A DNA stretch of 64,000 nt from Pseudoxanthobacter soli DSM 19599 (GCF_900148505.1 NZ_FRXO01000015.1:1-64000); one strand, 5' to 3'; positions 42,986 to 52,340 are shown, numbered from the stretch's first letter. Notes: generated from the letters alone by a model not told the origin. Translations and numbers: made by a program.

Positions 42986-45900
42986 ATGTCGTCCTTCACG
43001 GATATCTTCATCCGCCGGCCGGTGCTGGCGATCGTGGTCAGCCTGATGATCCTGGTGCTCGGCCTGCGCGCGATGGCCTCCATGCCCATCCTGCAATATC
43101 CGCGCACGCAGAACGCCATCGTGACCGTCACCACCACCTATCCCGGTGCCGATCCGGACGTGGTGGCGGGCTTCATCACCACGCCGCTGGAGAATGCCAT
43201 CGCCCAGGCGAACGGCATCGACTACATGACCTCCACCAGCACCACCGGCACCAGCACGATCACGGTCAACCTGCGGCTCAATTACGATACCGGCAAGGCC
43301 CTCACCGAGATCAACACCAAGGTCAATTCGGTGCTGAACCAGCTTCCGTCCGGCACGCAGCAGCCGGTGCTGACGGTGAAGGTGGGGCAGACCATCGATT
43401 CGATGTATATCGGCTTCCGCAGCACGGCCATCGCGGCGAACCAGATCACCGATTACCTGATCCGCGTGGTGCAGCCGAAGCTGCAGGCGGTGCAGGGCGT
43501 GCAGACGGCCGAACTGCTCGGCAGCAAGACCTTCGCCATGCGTGCGTGGCTCGACCCGATCCGCCTCGCGGCCTATGGCGTGACCGCCTCCGAGGTCTCC
43601 ACCGCGCTCGGCAACAACGACTATATCGCCAGCCTCGGCAACACCAAGGGCCAGATGGTGCAGGTGAACCTCACCGCCTCCACCAGCCTGCACAATGTCG
43701 AGGAGTTCAAGAACCTCATCGTCAAGGAAGAGAACGGCGCCATCGTGCGCCTGAAGGACGTCGCCAACGTCACGCTCGGCGCCGACGACTACGATTCCGC
43801 CACGATGTTCAACGGCCATGAGTCGGTCTATATCGGCATCCAGATCGCCCCGACCGCCAATCTGCTCGACGTCATCAAGGGTGTGCGGGCGGTGCTGCCG
43901 GAGATCGAGTCGCAGCTGCCGACCGGTCTCACCATGGGCGTCATCTACGATTCCTCGGAGTTCGTGAACTCCTCCATCGACGAGGTGATCCACACGCTGG
44001 TGGAGGCGCTGGCCATCGTCACCCTGGTGGTATTCGCCTTCCTCGGCTCGTGGCGGTCGGTGCTCATTCCCGTCATCGCCATTCCGCTGTCGCTGATCGG
44101 CACCTTCCTGATGATGCTGGCGTTCGGCTTCAGCATCAATCTGCTCACGCTGCTCGCCCTGGTGCTGGCCATCGGCCTCGTGGTCGACGACGCCATCATC
44201 GTGGTGGAAAGCGTCAACCACCACATGGAAGAGGGCATGACGGCGCGCGAGGCCGCCTTCGCCTCGGCGCGGCAGCTCGCCAATCCCATCATCGCCATGA
44301 CGGTGGTGCTGATCGCCGTCTATGTGCCGATCGGCTTCCAAGGCGGGCTCACCGGCGCGCTGTTCACGGAATTTGCCTTCACGCTCGTCGGCGCGGTGAC
44401 CATCTCCGCCGTGATCGCGCTCACCCTGACGCCGATGATGTCGGCCAACATGCTGAAGCCTGTGGACCACGCCGGCGGCGATCTCGAATCCCGCATGGTG
44501 CTGGCGGTGGACCGGGTGATGGGCGCCGTCACCGGCGCCTATTCCCGCTCGCTCAGGGGCGCGCTCAACTACAAGCCCGTCACCGTGGTGTTCGCCGCGC
44601 TGGTGCTGTGCAGCGTCTACTGGTTCTACACCTCGGCCCAGAGCGAACTCGCCCCGGAGGAGGATCAGGGCATCATCCTCGCCCAGAGCATTTCGGCCCC
44701 GAACGCCACGCTGCAGCAGAAGCTGCTCTACGACGCGCAGACCTACGACATCTTCAAGAAGCACCCGGAGACCGAGACGGTGTTCCAGGTGGAAAGCACC
44801 GGCACCAGCATCGCCGGCTGGGTGATGAAGCCCTGGGACGAACGCAAGGCGACGACCAAGACCCTCCAGCCCATGATCCAGCAGGAGCTGAACCAGGTCG
44901 CCGGCCAGAAGATCGTCGCCTTCCAGCAATCGCCCCTGCCGGGTTCGAACGGCCTGCCGATGCAGATCGTCATCGGCACCTCGGACGGATTCGACAAGCT
45001 CAACGAGGTGGCGACCAAGTTCCTGCAGGAGGCGCTGAACACCGGCCTGTTCATCTTCCTCAACAACGACCTGAAGATAGACCAGCCGCAGGCTTCCATC
45101 GTCATCGACCGCGAGAAGACCTCGCTCCTCGGCCTTTCCATGAGCGACGTGGGCGGCGCACTGTCCTCGATGCTCGGCGGTGGCTATGTGAACTATTTCA
45201 GCCTGGACGGGCGATCCTACAAGGTCATCCCGCAGGCGAAGCAGGAAGCGCGGCTCAATACCGATCAGGTCCTGAACTATTACATGCGCCTGAAGGACGG
45301 GACCATGGTCCCCCTGTCCACGGTGGCGCGCGTGGAGACCAAGACCGTCCCGGAATCCCTCAACCACTTCCAACAGGTGAACGCCGCGACCATCGCCGGT
45401 GTCGTCGCTCCCGGCGTCACCACGGGCGATGCCATCGCCGCGCTGCAGGATCTGGCCCGCCGGACTCTGCCCGTCGGCTACACCCTCGATTTCGGCGGCG
45501 CCTCGCGGCAATACGTGCAGGAAAGCGGCGGCTTCATCACCACCTTCGCCTTCGCGGTGATCGTGATCTTCCTGTCCCTCGCCGCCCTGTTCAACAGCTT
45601 CCGCGATCCGGTGGTGATCCTGCTGTCGGTGCCGATGTCGCTTGCCGGCGCGCTTCTGTTCATCAGCCTCGGCATTGGCGGCGCCAGCATCAACATCTAC
45701 ACCCAGGTGGGGCTCACCACGCTGATGGGGCTGATCAGCAAGCACGGCATCCTGATGCTGGAGGTCGCCAACGAGCTGCAACTCGCCGGCAAGTCGAAGC
45801 GGGAGGCCATCATCGAGGCGGCGACGCTGCGGCTGCGGCCGATCCTGATGACGACGGCGGCCATGGTGCTCGGCGTCGTTCCGCTGATCGTCGCCACCGG

Positions 45901-46066
45901 CGCCGGCGCGGCCTCGCGCTACAATCTCGGCCTCGTGATCGCCACCGGCCTCGCCATCGGCACCCTGTTCACGCTCTACGTGGTGCCGACGGCCTATGTG
46001 CTGATGGGCCAGACGCACCGCCGCGAGGTGGAAGAAGGCGAGCCGGTGCCCGTGCCGGCCGAATAG
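42986..46066 (+). CDS. RND multidrug efflux pump, inner-membrane transporter (HAE1 family)
   Basis: This 1026-residue proton-driven pump has twelve predicted helices in the 1+5+1+5 RND arrangement and two large periplasmic loops. Family marks are the start FTDIFIRRPVLAIVVSLMILVLGLRAMASMPILQYPRTQNAIVTVTTTYPGADPDVV, the proton-relay pair in IGLVVDDAIIVVESVNHHMEEGMTAREAA, and GLISKHGILMLEVANE in the second half. Overall it resembles MexK/VexF-like HAE1 pumps for lipophilic drugs, detergents or biocides. Substrates cannot be predicted reliably. A hairpin about 80 bases after the stop may end the operon. Confidence 0.96.
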   Translation: MSSFTDIFIRRPVLAIVVSLMILVLGLRAMASMPILQYPRTQNAIVTVTTTYPGADPDVVAGFITTPLENAIAQANGIDYMTSTSTTGTSTITVNLRLNYDTGKALTEINTKVNSVLNQLPSGTQQPVLTVKVGQTIDSMYIGFRSTAIAANQITDYLIRVVQPKLQAVQGVQTAELLGSKTFAMRAWLDPIRLAAYGVTASEVSTALGNNDYIASLGNTKGQMVQVNLTASTSLHNVEEFKNLIVKEENGAIVRLKDVANVTLGADDYDSATMFNGHESVYIGIQIAPTANLLDVIKGVRAVLPEIESQLPTGLTMGVIYDSSEFVNSSIDEVIHTLVEALAIVTLVVFAFLGSWRSVLIPVIAIPLSLIGTFLMMLAFGFSINLLTLLALVLAIGLVVDDAIIVVESVNHHMEEGMTAREAAFASARQLANPIIAMTVVLIAVYVPIGFQGGLTGALFTEFAFTLVGAVTISAVIALTLTPMMSANMLKPVDHAGGDLESRMVLAVDRVMGAVTGAYSRSLRGALNYKPVTVVFAALVLCSVYWFYTSAQSELAPEEDQGIILAQSISAPNATLQQKLLYDAQTYDIFKKHPETETVFQVESTGTSIAGWVMKPWDERKATTKTLQPMIQQELNQVAGQKIVAFQQSPLPGSNGLPMQIVIGTSDGFDKLNEVATKFLQEALNTGLFIFLNNDLKIDQPQASIVIDREKTSLLGLSMSDVGGALSSMLGGGYVNYFSLDGRSYKVIPQAKQEARLNTDQVLNYYMRLKDGTMVPLSTVARVETKTVPESLNHFQQVNAATIAGVVAPGVTTGDAIAALQDLARRTLPVGYTLDFGGASRQYVQESGGFITTFAFAVIVIFLSLAALFNSFRDPVVILLSVPMSLAGALLFISLGIGGASINIYTQVGLTTLMGLISKHGILMLEVANELQLAGKSKREAIIEAATLRLRPILMTTAAMVLGVVPLIVATGAGAASRYNLGLVIATGLAIGTLFTLYVVPTAYVLMGQTHRREVEEGEPVPVPAE

Positions 46067-46142
46067 GCCGCCCCGGCGCCGTCACGCGGGATCGCGCGGC
46101 GGATGCCGGACCTATCATCCGGGCCGCGCAGCCCGATCCGAT

Positions 46143-46170
46143 GGCCGGCCCGGCGACGCCCGGGCCGGCC
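46143..46170 (+). terminator. GC hairpin downstream of the RND operon
   Basis: GGCCGGCCCGG (46143-46153) pairs perfectly with CCGGGCCGGCC (46160-46170) over a 6-base loop. No T-tract follows. It may act as a transcript 3' barrier between the pump operon and crcB. Confidence 0.45.
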
Positions 46171-46319
46171 ATTCGCGTTCCCACCTCGGCATATCCACCG
46201 CATACGATGGTTCAGCCGATCGAACGGTTCGTAGAATGGTCGCCCGGGCCGCACCGTGGAACTCTGCCCACCTCGGCCGCGCACATGTCGTGGCGCGGCG
46301 ACAGCCGGGAGGTCGGGCC

Positions 46320-46727
46320 ATGCTGGCTTACGGATATGTCGCACTCGGGGGTGCCATCGGCTCCGCGCTGCGCTTCGGAATCAACCGCTGGCTCACCCTG
46401 CTTCTGGGCGATGCGCTGCCGTGGGGAACCATCCTCATCAACATGGGCGGCTCGTTCATCATCGGCCTGTTCGCGACGCTGTTCGAGGGCGCGGCGGGCG
46501 CGTCGACCCCGCTCGAAATCCGCCAGTTCGTGCTGGTCGGCCTGTGCGGCGGCTTCACCACGTTCTCGTCCTTCAGCCTTCAGACCCTGACCCTGCTCCA
46601 TTCCGGCGAACCCGTTCGCGCCTTCCTCAACATTGCCTTATCGTTGGCGTTGTGTCTGGTCGCGGTCGCTGTGGGCTATCTCCTGCCCGGCGCACTCGCC
46701 ACCATGTCCGGGAGTGCGGGAGCATGA
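46320..46727 (+). CDS. crcB: Fluoride exporter CrcB/Fluc
   Basis: This 135-residue, four-helix protein is a dual-topology fluoride channel working as a dimer. The segments YVALGGAIGSALRFGINRWL, WGTILINMGGSFIIGLFATLFEG and LVGLCGGFTTFSSFSLQTLTLL carry the conserved G-x-x-R, N-x-x-G-S and G-G-x-T-T-F-S-S-F/S motifs. GGGAGG precedes ATG 46320. Its stop overlaps the start of the next gene (ATGA). I looked for the conserved fluoride riboswitch core upstream and did not find it. Confidence 0.95.
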   Translation: MLAYGYVALGGAIGSALRFGINRWLTLLLGDALPWGTILINMGGSFIIGLFATLFEGAAGASTPLEIRQFVLVGLCGGFTTFSSFSLQTLTLLHSGEPVRAFLNIALSLALCLVAVAVGYLLPGALATMSGSAGA

Positions 46728-47539
46728 GAATATTGGCGGTACTGACGGGGGCGGCCAGCGTGCCGGCGGCACTCGACGCCGCGGAACTGGCGGCATCCGC
46801 GCTGGCGGGCGCCTCGATCGAGGCGCTGGAGGTCGTCGTCGACCCCGAGCATATGGTGGCCGCCAGCGAGGAGATCAGCATCCAGCGCTTGCGGGAGATG
46901 AGGGAGGGACCGCCCGAGGAACGCGCCCGGGCGGTGCGCACGGCGTTCGACAACTGGATGGCGCGACGGGACCCGAAGGCGGCGCCGGTCGTCTGGCGCT
47001 CCGTCACCGGCGCGGAAACCGAGAGCGTGATCCGCGAGGCCGCGCCGGACGTGGCGCTGCTGACCCTGCCCCACGACGGCAACATGGATGCCTCGGACGC
47101 GCTTCACGCCGCGATCTTCTCGACAGGCAGGCCCCTGCTGTTGGTGCCTCCGGCATGGCGCGCGGCGGCGCGCGCCGGCTTCGCCCACATCGCCGTCGGG
47201 CTGATCGACGACGACACCATGCGCCGCGCCATCGTCGCCGCGGAACCCTGGCTGCGCGCCGCCACCCGGATATCGGCCATCAGCGTCATGGGGAAGAGCA
47301 ACGTGAGTGCCGATCCGGCCACGATGTGGCCGCTCACTTCGATCGTGCCCGAGTTCCGGATGGTGCCGCCGACCGACGAGCCGACGGCGAGCCGGCTTGT
47401 CCGGGAAGCGGATCGTCTGGGCGCAGACCTCCTGGTCGCCGGGGCCTACGGGCACATGGAACTGACGGAATGGCTGTTCGGCGGGGTCACGCGGGAACTC
47501 TTGGCGGTCGCCGACCTGCCGCTCCTGCTCGCCCACTGA
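46724..47539 (+). CDS. Universal stress protein (UspA family), tandem-domain
   Basis: The 271-residue protein has two Usp-like halves. The first (MRILAVLTGAASVPAALDAAELAASALAGASIEALEVVVDPEH...) is degenerate. The second ends with VREADRLGADLLVAGAYGHMELTEWLFGGVTRELLAVADLPLLLAH, keeping the G-x2-G-x9-G-(S/T)-like ATP motif as GAYGHMELTEWLFGGVT. It is translationally coupled to crcB through ATGA, implying co-expression with the fluoride exporter. Its role could be general stress or fluoride-stress protection; the latter is an inference from coupling only. Confidence 0.85.
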   Translation: MRILAVLTGAASVPAALDAAELAASALAGASIEALEVVVDPEHMVAASEEISIQRLREMREGPPEERARAVRTAFDNWMARRDPKAAPVVWRSVTGAETESVIREAAPDVALLTLPHDGNMDASDALHAAIFSTGRPLLLVPPAWRAAARAGFAHIAVGLIDDDTMRRAIVAAEPWLRAATRISAISVMGKSNVSADPATMWPLTSIVPEFRMVPPTDEPTASRLVREADRLGADLLVAGAYGHMELTEWLFGGVTRELLAVADLPLLLAH

Positions 47540-47635
47540 GACGCTTGTCGATCGGCACAGCGCTGGAGAGCCCATCCTGCTCGAGAGCCCATCCTCTCGT
47601 TGCGATCGGATGATGCCGTCCGATCGAACAGCGCT

Positions 47636-48565
47636 CTAGAATTCGCCGATGGCGCGGGCGGCCAGGATGGCCGCGGAGGCGCGGTTCTCAACGCCGAGCT
47701 TGGCGTAGATCTGTTCGAGGTGCTTGTTCACCGTGCGCGGGCTGAGGCCGAGGATGTCGCCGATATCGCGGTTGGACTTGCCGCGCGCGATCCAGACCAG
47801 CACCTCCGCCTCCCGCGCGGTCAGGGCATAACGCTGCTTCAGCACGGCCTCCTGACCGGCGGTGTCGTCGCTCGTCAGGCGGAACAGGAATTCGTCCTCG
47901 CCGGTCTTGCCGAGGAGAGACAATTCCAGCCGGCGCCCGTCCGATGCGGCGAGCGTGACCGGCGCAGGCGGGCCGCCAGATCCATTTCCCCGCAGCCAGT
48001 CCCGAAGGCTTTCCGGCAGGAGAAGCGTGCCGTCCGTCGCGGCGGCGAGGCTGACGCCGAGCAGGCGCAGCGCCTGGGGCGTCGACCACAGCACGCGGCC
48101 GTCGCGGTCGGCGGCGAGCAGGTAGCGGCCGGCGGTGTCGAGCGCCGCCCGCGCGCTGGCAGCCGAGCGGGCATTGGCGAGGTGGACGCGGATGCGCGCG
48201 AACAGCTCGTCGAGATTGATCGGCTTCGTCACATAGTCGACGCCGCCCGCCTCCAGCCCCTGCACGATGTGCTCGGTCTCCGTCAGCCCGGTCATGAAGA
48301 TGATCGGGACGTGGGCGAGCGGGCCGGCCTTCAGCCGCCGGCAGGTCTCGAAGCCGTCCATGCCGGGCATGAGCGCGTCCATCAGCACCACGTCGGGCGT
48401 GATGCGCTCCACCAGGGCCAGCGCCTGCTCGCCCGCGGTCGCGACCAGCACCGTCACCCCGGAAAGCTCCAGGGCGTCGGTCAGCAGCTTCAGGGTCTCG
48501 GGCGAATCGTCGACGACAAGAACGATGTCGCGCGCGCCCGGCAGAACCGCCCGCACATCAGCCAT
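47636..48565 (-). CDS. LuxR/NarL-type response regulator of the urea two-component system
   Basis: This 309-residue protein has three parts: an N-terminal receiver (DIVLVVDDSPETLKLL..., phospho-Asp in VVLMDALMPG near residue 62, Lys in VDYVTKPINLDE); a middle PAS-like segment (residues about 140-230, GRYLLAADRDGRVLWSTPQALRLLG); and a C-terminal LuxR helix-turn-helix (YALTAREAEVLVWIARGKSNRDIGDILGLSPRTVNKHLEQIYAKLGVENRASAA). It overlaps the stop of the kinase gene by eight bases (ATGGCTGA), so the two are translationally coupled partners. A NarL-type dyad in front of urtA is a candidate target. Confidence 0.93.
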   Translation of the reverse strand: MADVRAVLPGARDIVLVVDDSPETLKLLTDALELSGVTVLVATAGEQALALVERITPDVVLMDALMPGMDGFETCRRLKAGPLAHVPIIFMTGLTETEHIVQGLEAGGVDYVTKPINLDELFARIRVHLANARSAASARAALDTAGRYLLAADRDGRVLWSTPQALRLLGVSLAAATDGTLLLPESLRDWLRGNGSGGPPAPVTLAASDGRRLELSLLGKTGEDEFLFRLTSDDTAGQEAVLKQRYALTAREAEVLVWIARGKSNRDIGDILGLSPRTVNKHLEQIYAKLGVENRASAAILAARAIGEF

Positions 48566-51500
48566 GGTCCGCCAGCCCCTCCAGCATCCGTGTCATGCGG
48601 TCGAAATCGAAGGCGTTCATGTGGCGCCGGGTCTCGTCGATGAAGGCGGGATCGACGCCGTCGCCTTCGAGGGCGGCGAGCTTGGCTTCGATGCCGCGAA
48701 CATAGCCGATGCGCGCGAGGCCAAGAAGCTCCGCCACGTCGCCCGCGCGCGGGCCGGGCGTCCCCGGGGCGGCGGGAGCGGGCGGCGGCGCCCCCGCGAC
48801 CGATCCCTCCTTCGCCTCGTCCCTAGTCGGCCCGGTCTCGTCCGCATCGATCCAGACGAGGTCGAGCAGCACCTGGATGCGTTCGAGCAATTGGCGCAGG
48901 TCGAACGGCTTCGGCAGCGTCTCGTTGTGCACCGCATGCTCGCCGGCATCCGGCGGCGTGTCGCCGATATTGGCCGAGAGCATCACGATCGGGGCGGTGT
49001 GGCCGCGCCGGCGAAGGTGGCGGGCGAGTTCCCACCCCGTCATGCCGGGCATCGAGATGTCGAGCAGGAACAGGTCGGGCCGGATTTCGGAAACGAGGTC
49101 GAGGCAGGCCGGCCCGTCGACGGCGTCGAGCACCAGGAAGCCGATCGGCTCCAGCGCCTCGTGGATCAGGTCGCGGTGATCGTCGTCGTCGTCGACCACG
49201 AGCACGGTGCGCCGGGGACCCTCGTAGTCGCGAATCTGCTTGGCCGGGGCCGGGGCCGGCTTCGGGCGCGCCACCGCCGACAGCATCAGCCGCGCCTGGA
49301 ACCGGCTGCCTTCGCCGACCGTGCTGGAGACGGAGATGTCGCCGCCCATCAGCTCGGTCAGAAGCTTGGTGATGGTGAGCCCGAGGCCGAGGCCGGCGGC
49401 CGCCCGCACGGTGGCGTCGTGCCCGCGCTCGAACGGCTCGAACACGCGCTCGATCTCGTCGGGCGGAATGCCCGGCCCGGAATCCTCCACCGCGATGGTG
49501 GCGACCTGGTTGCGGTAGCCGACCTTGAGCGCGACGTGGCCGCGCTCGGTGAACTTGATCGCGTTCGACAGGAGATTGATAAGGATCTGCCGCAGCCGCT
49601 TCTCGTCGGTGACGACCACCTCCGGCAATCTCGCCGCCTCGAAGCGGAAATCGAGCCCCTTGGCGCGCGCCTGCAGGCGGAACATGTCGACGAGTTGTTC
49701 GAGGAACTCGCCGATGCGCACCTCGTTGCGCTGGATCTGGAGCCGGCCGGCCTCGATCTTGGAGATGTCCAGAAGGCCGTCGATCAGGCCGGAGAGGTGT
49801 TCCGCGTTGCGGCGGATCGATTGCAGGCCGCCGATCCGCCGGGGCGGAAAGGCCGGGTCGCGCTCCAGGATCTGGGCGTAGCCGAGCACGGCGTTCAGCG
49901 GCGTGCGCAGTTCGTGGCTGAGCCCGACGACGTAGCGGCTCTTGGCGAGGTTCGCCGCCTCGGCGATCTCCTTCGCCTTCTGCAGCGCGGCGTCGGTGCG
50001 GCGGTGGGCGGCGATCTCGCGCAGCAGCAAGGTGTTCTGGCGCATGGATTCCTCCTGCGCCACCCGCCGGCTTTCGTTCGCCAGCACGAAGAACCAGCCG
50101 GAGATGCCGGCGATGATCATCAGGATGAAGAACGCCGCCCAGAGCGTGCGCCCGACGATGTCGCCGTGCACCTCGCCGGTCGAGGTCACCACCGTGTAGA
50201 TGATGACGAGCAGGCCGCCGATGACGAGCGCAAACAGCGCCATCACCCAGGCATATTGGCCGATGCGCGAATTGAACCGGGCGACGACGTGCTCCGGCAG
50301 CACCGTCGAGAGCGCGCTGATCGCCTGCGCCTGGAACCGGGCCTTCGGCTTGCAGAGATCGTGGCAGCGCGCGTCGAGCGAGCAGCACAGCGAGCAGATC
50401 GGCCCGGAATAGGCGGGGCAGAACGCCATGTCCTCCGGCTCGAAATGGTGCTCGCAGACGCTGCAGCGGATCTCGGTGCGGTTCTGCCAGTGGGCGCGCG
50501 GCTTGCGGGCGAGATAATAGCGCCCGCCGGTCGCCCAGGCGATGGCCGGCGTGGCGACGAGGGCCACGACGAGCGCGATGAACGGCGCGAGCGCCTGCGC
50601 CACCGGCCCGAACACCCCGAACAGCGCGACGAGCGCGACGAGGGCCGCGAGCCCCATGCCGCCGACGCCGACCGGGTTCACGTCGTAGAGGTGGGCGCGC
50701 TTGAACTCGATTCCCGGCGGGCTGAGGCCGAGCGGCTTGTTGATGACGAGATCGGCCACCATCACGCCGAGCCAGGCGACGGCGGCGATGGAGAACACGC
50801 CGAGGGTGCGCTCCAGCGCGCGGTAGATGCCGAGTTCCATCAGCATCAGCGCGATGGCGACATTGAACACCAGCCACACCACCCGGCCCGGATGGCTGTG
50901 GGTGAGCCGCGAGAAGAAGTTCGACCACGCCAACGAGCCGGCATAGGCGTTCATCACGTTGATCTTGAGCTGCGACACCACCACGAAACCGGCGGTGACG
51001 GCGAGCACCACGCCCGATGAGGAAAACACGTAGCCGAACGCGACGTGGAACATCTGCGCCGGCTCGGCGGCATGGTCCTCGGGCACGCCCGCGCGCAGCG
51101 CCAGATAGGCGAGGAAGGAGCCGGCCAGCAGCTTCGGCGCGCCGAGGATGATCCAGCCCGGGCCGGCGAACAGCAGCGCCGCCGACCAGCCCCTGCCCGT
51201 GCGCGGCGCTTCCCGGTCGTATTCGCGCGGCGGCAGGAAGCGCAGGAAGTCGACCTGTTCGCCGATCTGGGGAATGAGCGCCAGGATCACCGCGGCGGCC
51301 GCCCCGAAATGCAGCAGGTCGAAGGTCGCCGATGGCGTCGCGGTCGGATGGCCGGGCGCGCCGCCGAAGGCCGTCCAGGCCTGGATTGCGGGCCAGTCGT
51401 GGATGGCGATGAACACGAACGGCAGGATGTTGAGCACGATCCAGACCGGCTGGGTCCAGAGCTGGAAGCGGCTGATGCCGGTGATGCCGTGGGTGACGAG

Positions 51501-51986
51501 CGGAATGACCGCCAGCGACGAGATGATGTAGCCGAGCCAGAGCGGAATGCCGAAGCACAGCTCCAGCGCCGACGACATGATCGACGCCTCGATGGCGAAC
51601 AGCATGAAGGTGAACGTCGCATAGATCAGCGACGTGATGGTGGAGCCGATATAGCCGAAGCCCGCGCCGCGCGTCAGGAGATCGATGTCGACGCCGTAGC
51701 GGGCGGCATAGCGCGCGATGGGGATGCCGGTCAAAAGGATCACGACGCTGACGGCGAGGATCGCGGCCACCGCATTGGTGAAGCCGTAGCTCAGCGTGAT
51801 GGCGCCGCCGATCGCCTCCAGCGCCAGGAACGAGATCGCGCCGATCGCCGTCTGCGCCACGCGCCCGGCCGACCAGCGCCGCGCCCGCTTGGCGGTGAAG
51901 CGAAGGGCGTAGTCCTCCAGCGTCTGGTTGGCGACCCAGCGGTTGTATTCCCGCCGGACCGGGAGGATGCGCTGACGCCCCGACAT
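48558..51986 (-). CDS. Hybrid histidine kinase fused to an NCS1 permease-like sensor domain
   Basis: This protein has about 1142 residues. Order: an NCS1 (cytosine/allantoin/hydantoin permease-like) domain of roughly ten or more helices (about residues 35-490; WVANQTLEDYALRFTAKRARRWSAGRVAQTAIGAISFLALEAIGGAITLSYGFTNA); a cysteine-rich stretch (about 515-550; CSVCEHHF, CPAYSGPICSLCC, CHDLC); two more helices (about 575-640); HisKA with phospho-His in VGLSHELRTPLNAVLGYAQ (about 690); HATPase (DSGPGIPP, GLGLGLTITKLL); receiver (VVDDDDDHRDL, LFLLDISMPG); and a C-terminal helical segment. ATG 51986 follows GGAGGGG. It is divergent from urtABCDE and coupled to a response regulator, so urea or nucleobase-derived nitrogen is the likely signal. 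Whether the permease part still transports is unknown. Confidence 0.9.
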   Translation of the reverse strand: MSGRQRILPVRREYNRWVANQTLEDYALRFTAKRARRWSAGRVAQTAIGAISFLALEAIGGAITLSYGFTNAVAAILAVSVVILLTGIPIARYAARYGVDIDLLTRGAGFGYIGSTITSLIYATFTFMLFAIEASIMSSALELCFGIPLWLGYIISSLAVIPLVTHGITGISRFQLWTQPVWIVLNILPFVFIAIHDWPAIQAWTAFGGAPGHPTATPSATFDLLHFGAAAAVILALIPQIGEQVDFLRFLPPREYDREAPRTGRGWSAALLFAGPGWIILGAPKLLAGSFLAYLALRAGVPEDHAAEPAQMFHVAFGYVFSSSGVVLAVTAGFVVVSQLKINVMNAYAGSLAWSNFFSRLTHSHPGRVVWLVFNVAIALMLMELGIYRALERTLGVFSIAAVAWLGVMVADLVINKPLGLSPPGIEFKRAHLYDVNPVGVGGMGLAALVALVALFGVFGPVAQALAPFIALVVALVATPAIAWATGGRYYLARKPRAHWQNRTEIRCSVCEHHFEPEDMAFCPAYSGPICSLCCSLDARCHDLCKPKARFQAQAISALSTVLPEHVVARFNSRIGQYAWVMALFALVIGGLLVIIYTVVTSTGEVHGDIVGRTLWAAFFILMIIAGISGWFFVLANESRRVAQEESMRQNTLLLREIAAHRRTDAALQKAKEIAEAANLAKSRYVVGLSHELRTPLNAVLGYAQILERDPAFPPRRIGGLQSIRRNAEHLSGLIDGLLDISKIEAGRLQIQRNEVRIGEFLEQLVDMFRLQARAKGLDFRFEAARLPEVVVTDEKRLRQILINLLSNAIKFTERGHVALKVGYRNQVATIAVEDSGPGIPPDEIERVFEPFERGHDATVRAAAGLGLGLTITKLLTELMGGDISVSSTVGEGSRFQARLMLSAVARPKPAPAPAKQIRDYEGPRRTVLVVDDDDDHRDLIHEALEPIGFLVLDAVDGPACLDLVSEIRPDLFLLDISMPGMTGWELARHLRRRGHTAPIVMLSANIGDTPPDAGEHAVHNETLPKPFDLRQLLERIQVLLDLVWIDADETGPTRDEAKEGSVAGAPPPAPAAPGTPGPRAGDVAELLGLARIGYVRGIEAKLAALEGDGVDPAFIDETRRHMNAFDFDRMTRMLEGLADHG

Positions 51987-52340
51987 CGCTTGCTTTCGCC
52001 CCTCCCCCGACCGGTCCGGCGCCGGCATCGCGGGCGAACGCCCGGCCTCGCGCACCCGCGAGGATGCGTGCTTTGGCATCGATCCGCACGCTTGTCCACG
52101 GGATCGCTCGCCTCATGCGATGCAAACCGGATGCCGTTTCGCAGCCCGCCCGCTCCATCGCCCCGGCAGCGCTGCGGGACGACCAAATTGCGCGGCGTTC
52201 CGCGGCCCTCCGGCACCTCCGCCGCCCCCTACGTCATTCGACGTATTTGCTGCAGCGCGAGATGCGCCGACAGTCGGGGCTGGCTGGAAAGGCATCGTGC
52301 CGAAAAATAAGCCTCATCACCGCAAACAGGGGAACACTCC
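51987..52340. promoter_or_regulatory. Divergent control region between the sensor kinase and urtA
   Basis: 354 bases without a gene, carrying both promoters. The clearest element is the palindrome at 52230-52245. The rest is GC-rich with no other strong dyad seen. Confidence 0.6.
52230..52245. promoter_or_regulatory. Palindrome TACGTC-N4-GACGTA, candidate response-regulator operator
   Basis: Perfect 6-bp arms (TACGTC at 52230-52235, GACGTA at 52240-52245) around ATTC. The TAC...GTA ends are typical of NarL/LuxR-type regulator sites. It lies 95 bases upstream of the urtA start, in the region shared with the two-component genes. Binding is inferred. Confidence 0.6.

Noticed and set aside
46067-46319. 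Possible fluoride riboswitch before crcB
   Set aside because: I could not find the conserved GGCGAUGG-type start or the pseudoknot partner; only an unrelated GC hairpin is present.
48267-51020. A 917-codon plus-strand open frame opposite the hybrid kinase
   Set aside because: Antisense of a well-supported gene with no recognisable domain.
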